A stretch of 35,655 nucleotides of DNA from Kocuria rosea (lineage in GTDB: Bacteria; Actinomycetota; Actinomycetes; Actinomycetales; Micrococcaceae), in assembly GCF_023715525.1 (NCBI RefSeq), contig NZ_JAMBOG010000027.1:1-35655 (forward strand). The letters are read 5' to 3'. Made by a program: the position numbers and the translations under genes. Below the pieces are notes generated by a model, which had not been told where the DNA came from, searched no databases, and worked only from the letters and a program-made list of their open reading frames with translations. Positions within the stretch are counted from its first letter, which is position 1. Each line of letters begins with the position of its first letter. This document shows, one piece after another, positions 33,948 to 35,655 of the stretch.

Positions 33948-34838
33948 ATGACCGACCGGCTCACCGTGGGCGTACTGGGCACCGGGATCATGGGCGCGGC
34001 GATGGCCCGCAACCTGGCCCGGGCCGGGCACGCCGTCCGGGCCTGGAACCGCACCCGGGACAAGGCCGCACCCCTGGCCGAGGACGGCGTGCACGTCGCC
34101 GAAACCCCCGCCGAGGCCGTGTCCGGCGCCGACGTCGTGCTCACCATGCTCCACGACGGCGCGGCGGTGGCCGAGGTGATGGACCGGGCCGCTGCCGCCC
34201 TGCGCCCGGGCGCCGCCTGGGTGCAGTCCACGACCGTGGGCGTGGGGTCCGTGGAGGAGCTGGCGGGTCTGGCCCGCGGGCACGGGCTGGTGTTCTTCGA
34301 CGCCCCCGTGCTGGGCACCCGCCAGCCGGCCGAGGCGGGCCGGCTCACCGTGCTGGCCGCCGGCCCGGGCGAGCACCGGCCGGCCGTGGCGCCCGTGCTC
34401 GACGCCGTCGGCTCCCGCACCGTGTGGACCGGCGAGGACGGCGGGGCGGGCAGCGCGACGCGCCTGAAGCTGGTGGCCAACAGCTGGGTGATCGCGGTGA
34501 CCGGCGCCGCGGGTGAGGTGCTGGCCCTGGCCCAGGCCCTGGACGTGGACCCGCAGGACTTCTTCGACGCCATCGCCGGCGGCCCGCTCGACATGGGCTA
34601 CCTGCACGCCAAGGCCGCCCTCGTCCTGGAGGACCGCCTGTCGCCGGCCGACTTCGCGGTGGAGACCGCCGCCAAGGACGCCCGCCTCATCGTGGAGGCC
34701 GGCCGCGAGCACGGCGTCCGTCTGGACGTGGCCGCCGCCGGGGCGGAGCGCCTGGCGCGCGCGGCCGCCCGGGGCCACGGCCGGGAGGACATGGCTGCCG
34801 CCTACTTCGCGAGCTTCGACGAACCCCCGGTCCCGTGA
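33948..34838 (+). CDS. NAD(P)-dependent beta-hydroxyacid dehydrogenase-type oxidoreductase
   Basis: A 296-residue enzyme of the 3-hydroxyisobutyrate dehydrogenase / 6-phosphogluconate dehydrogenase-like family. The Rossmann motif VLGTGIMGAAMARNL is at about 9–23; DAPVLGTRQPAEAGRLTVLAAG is the substrate-side loop (DAPVSGG in most relatives, so LGT is a variation); RLKLVANSW carries the catalytic lysine; DFAVETAAKDARLIVEAG is the C-terminal domain signature. The substrate is not predictable. ATG 33948 follows GAGAGGA by about 10 nt; GTG 33939 is too close to it. Confidence 0.9.
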   Translation: MTDRLTVGVLGTGIMGAAMARNLARAGHAVRAWNRTRDKAAPLAEDGVHVAETPAEAVSGADVVLTMLHDGAAVAEVMDRAAAALRPGAAWVQSTTVGVGSVEELAGLARGHGLVFFDAPVLGTRQPAEAGRLTVLAAGPGEHRPAVAPVLDAVGSRTVWTGEDGGAGSATRLKLVANSWVIAVTGAAGEVLALAQALDVDPQDFFDAIAGGPLDMGYLHAKAALVLEDRLSPADFAVETAAKDARLIVEAGREHGVRLDVAAAGAERLARAAARGHGREDMAAAYFASFDEPPVP

Positions 34839-34904
34839 GGGCGGGCGCCGGCCGCCGGCGCGCTCACTGATCAGCAGCAGCAATCCCGCGCCGGGCCCGG
34901 GCGC

Positions 34905-35198
34905 TCAGCTGTCGTGCCCGGACTCCGGCTGAGGGGCCGCCGTGGCCTCGACGTACTCGTCGACGTCGACGAGCACCGCTCCTCCGGCCTGCGCCACGTG
35001 CAGGGCGACGGCGAGGCTCTCGACGTCGTCCTCGGCGAGGGGCTCGGCGGGGAGGGCGAGCTCGTAGCGCTCCTCGCCGTCGACGACGACGGGCGTGATC
35101 CGGGCGGACCCCGTGGTCAGGTCGACCACGGTGGGCGGGGCGGCCCCGGGCTCCTCCGGGAGGGCGCTCGGGTCGTGGGGGGTGGCAGAGAGGTCCAT
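34905..35198 (-). CDS. Small acidic protein of unknown function
   Basis: A 97-residue acidic protein with no signal sequence or membrane helix: a Pro/Ala-rich N-terminus, then VVDLTTGSARITPVVVDGEERYELALPAEPL and DDVESLAVALHVAQAGGAVLVDVDEYVEA, suggesting a small alpha/beta fold. I do not recognise the family. ATG 35198 follows ACAGGA; a TAGGCT -10 (35230–35235, minus) gives a leader of about 25 nt. An alternative longer frame from 35324 has no ribosome binding site. Confidence 0.65.
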   Translation of the reverse strand: MDLSATPHDPSALPEEPGAAPPTVVDLTTGSARITPVVVDGEERYELALPAEPLAEDDVESLAVALHVAQAGGAVLVDVDEYVEATAAPQPESGHDS

Positions 35199-35229
35199 GC
35201 GTTCCGTCCTGTCGCTCGGGAATGCCGTC

Positions 35230-35235
35230 AGCCTA
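35230..35235 (-). promoter_or_regulatory. -10 box of the 97-residue protein gene (TAGGCT)
   Basis: On the minus strand TAGGCT precedes ACAGGA and ATG 35198; the message would have a short leader. Confidence 0.4.
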
Positions 35236-35313
35236 CTGGCTGTTCGTCCCCGCGCAACGGATCGGCCCACGGGCACCGCCGTGTCCTGCGCAGGCCCTCC
35301 CGCGGGGTTCCCG

Positions 35314-35544
35314 CTACCCGCCACCGGGGCTGCGCTCCGGCCCGGGGACGTCCGGGGCCGGAGCGGCGGAGCCGGTCTCGACCTCCGACGGCTCCGTGGT
35401 GGGCGTCGGCGACGTCGTGGGGGAGGGGCTGACGGACACGGGGGCCGAGGAGGCGGGCGAGGAGTCCTCCCCGGCCCCGCCCGGATCGTCGCACCCGGTC
35501 AGGGCGAGCGCGAGCAGGGCCAGGACGGGGACGGTGGTGCGCAT
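35314..35544 (-). CDS. Small Ser/Pro/Thr-rich lipoprotein
   Basis: A 76-residue exported protein. The signal MRTTVPVLALLALALTGC has a lipobox LTGC with Cys18 as the lipidated residue; the rest is a disordered Ser/Pro/Thr/Ala stretch ending PGPERSPGGG. ATG 35544 follows GGAAAGG. No folded domain is visible, so it may be a short surface lipoprotein or a gene whose C-terminal domain was lost. Confidence 0.65.
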   Translation of the reverse strand: MRTTVPVLALLALALTGCDDPGGAGEDSSPASSAPVSVSPSPTTSPTPTTEPSEVETGSAAPAPDVPGPERSPGGG

Positions 35545-35600
35545 GGGGCGGCCTTTCCGTGCGGGGCGGTGCCGGGTGGTCCGTGGTGGCGGAGAGGCCC

Positions 35601-35655
35601 GGGGGGGGGGCCGGGGGGGGGGGGCCGGGGGGGGGGTGGGGGGGGGGGGGGGGGG
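35601..35655. other. Poly-G end of the sequence, probable artefact
   Basis: Apart from two CC pairs and one T, the final 55 bases are all G. Such a run is not expected in a natural promoter region and fits failed base calls at a contig end. Confidence 0.85.

Noticed and set aside
33773-33951. Plus-strand frame with a Trp-rich peptide (RRDIWRKSSLWRTVMWGIMGPG) between arfB and the dehydrogenase
   Set aside because: No ribosome binding site and it runs through the start of the dehydrogenase out of frame; probably leader DNA.

Overview
The window is chromosomal DNA from a very high-G+C actinobacterium. Gene content and order point to the Micrococcaceae, most likely a Kocuria-like organism: guaB–guaB3–SURF1–DUF3817–guaA, then fmdB–5-FCL–galU–GNAT, then xseB–xseA with ispH and ychF. 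This assignment is inferred from gene order and base composition, since no database search was possible. About 34 protein genes and one tRNA gene are supported. There is no phage, transposon, CRISPR array or rRNA operon.

Layout. 1–910: 3' end of an SGNH/acyltransferase gene cut by the window edge. 1001–6960: guanine nucleotide block (guaB, guaB3, guaA) with a SURF1-like and a DUF3817 membrane protein between guaB3 and guaA. 7080–11106: a 1261-residue DUF4011/SF1-helicase-like/nuclease-like protein with degenerate motifs, followed by a small coupled ORF. 11075–12583 (minus): a short SAF-domain protein, an FmdB zinc ribbon with a CIRCE-like operator, and 5-formyl-THF cyclo-ligase. 12774–17229 (plus): galU, a GNAT acetyltransferase, a membrane protein and a CYTH–CHAD protein, then hairpins and tRNA-Ala(CGC) on the minus strand. 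17547–23789: an HTH-less LysR-effector-domain protein, a coupled MscS/MhuD-like pair (minus), DedA, NUDIX plus a betaine-type lipoprotein, and an AlaA-type aminotransferase. 23831–28535: PPK2, xseB/xseA (minus), a membrane protein and ispH. 28561–31983 (minus): a tightly coupled ABC transporter–DesK–DesR operon. 32108–35544: ychF, arfB (minus), a beta-hydroxyacid dehydrogenase-type enzyme, a small acidic protein and a small lipoprotein. The last 55 bases are almost pure G and look like a sequencing or assembly artefact.

How it works together. Most of the window is housekeeping: GMP synthesis, one-carbon metabolism, UDP-glucose, isoprenoids, DNA repair and ribosome rescue. The most informative regulatory pattern is a repeated arrangement in which a TANNNT-type -10 box sits 6–8 nt before the start codon, which predicts leaderless mRNAs for about a dozen genes. 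The observations most worth following up are the CIRCE-like site before fmdB, the large helicase/nuclease-like protein without a Walker A lysine, the cysteine-free GuaB3, and the aromatic-repeat tail on the SURF1 protein. I did not find a convincing wholly new multi-gene system; the DUF4011 protein is the nearest candidate.
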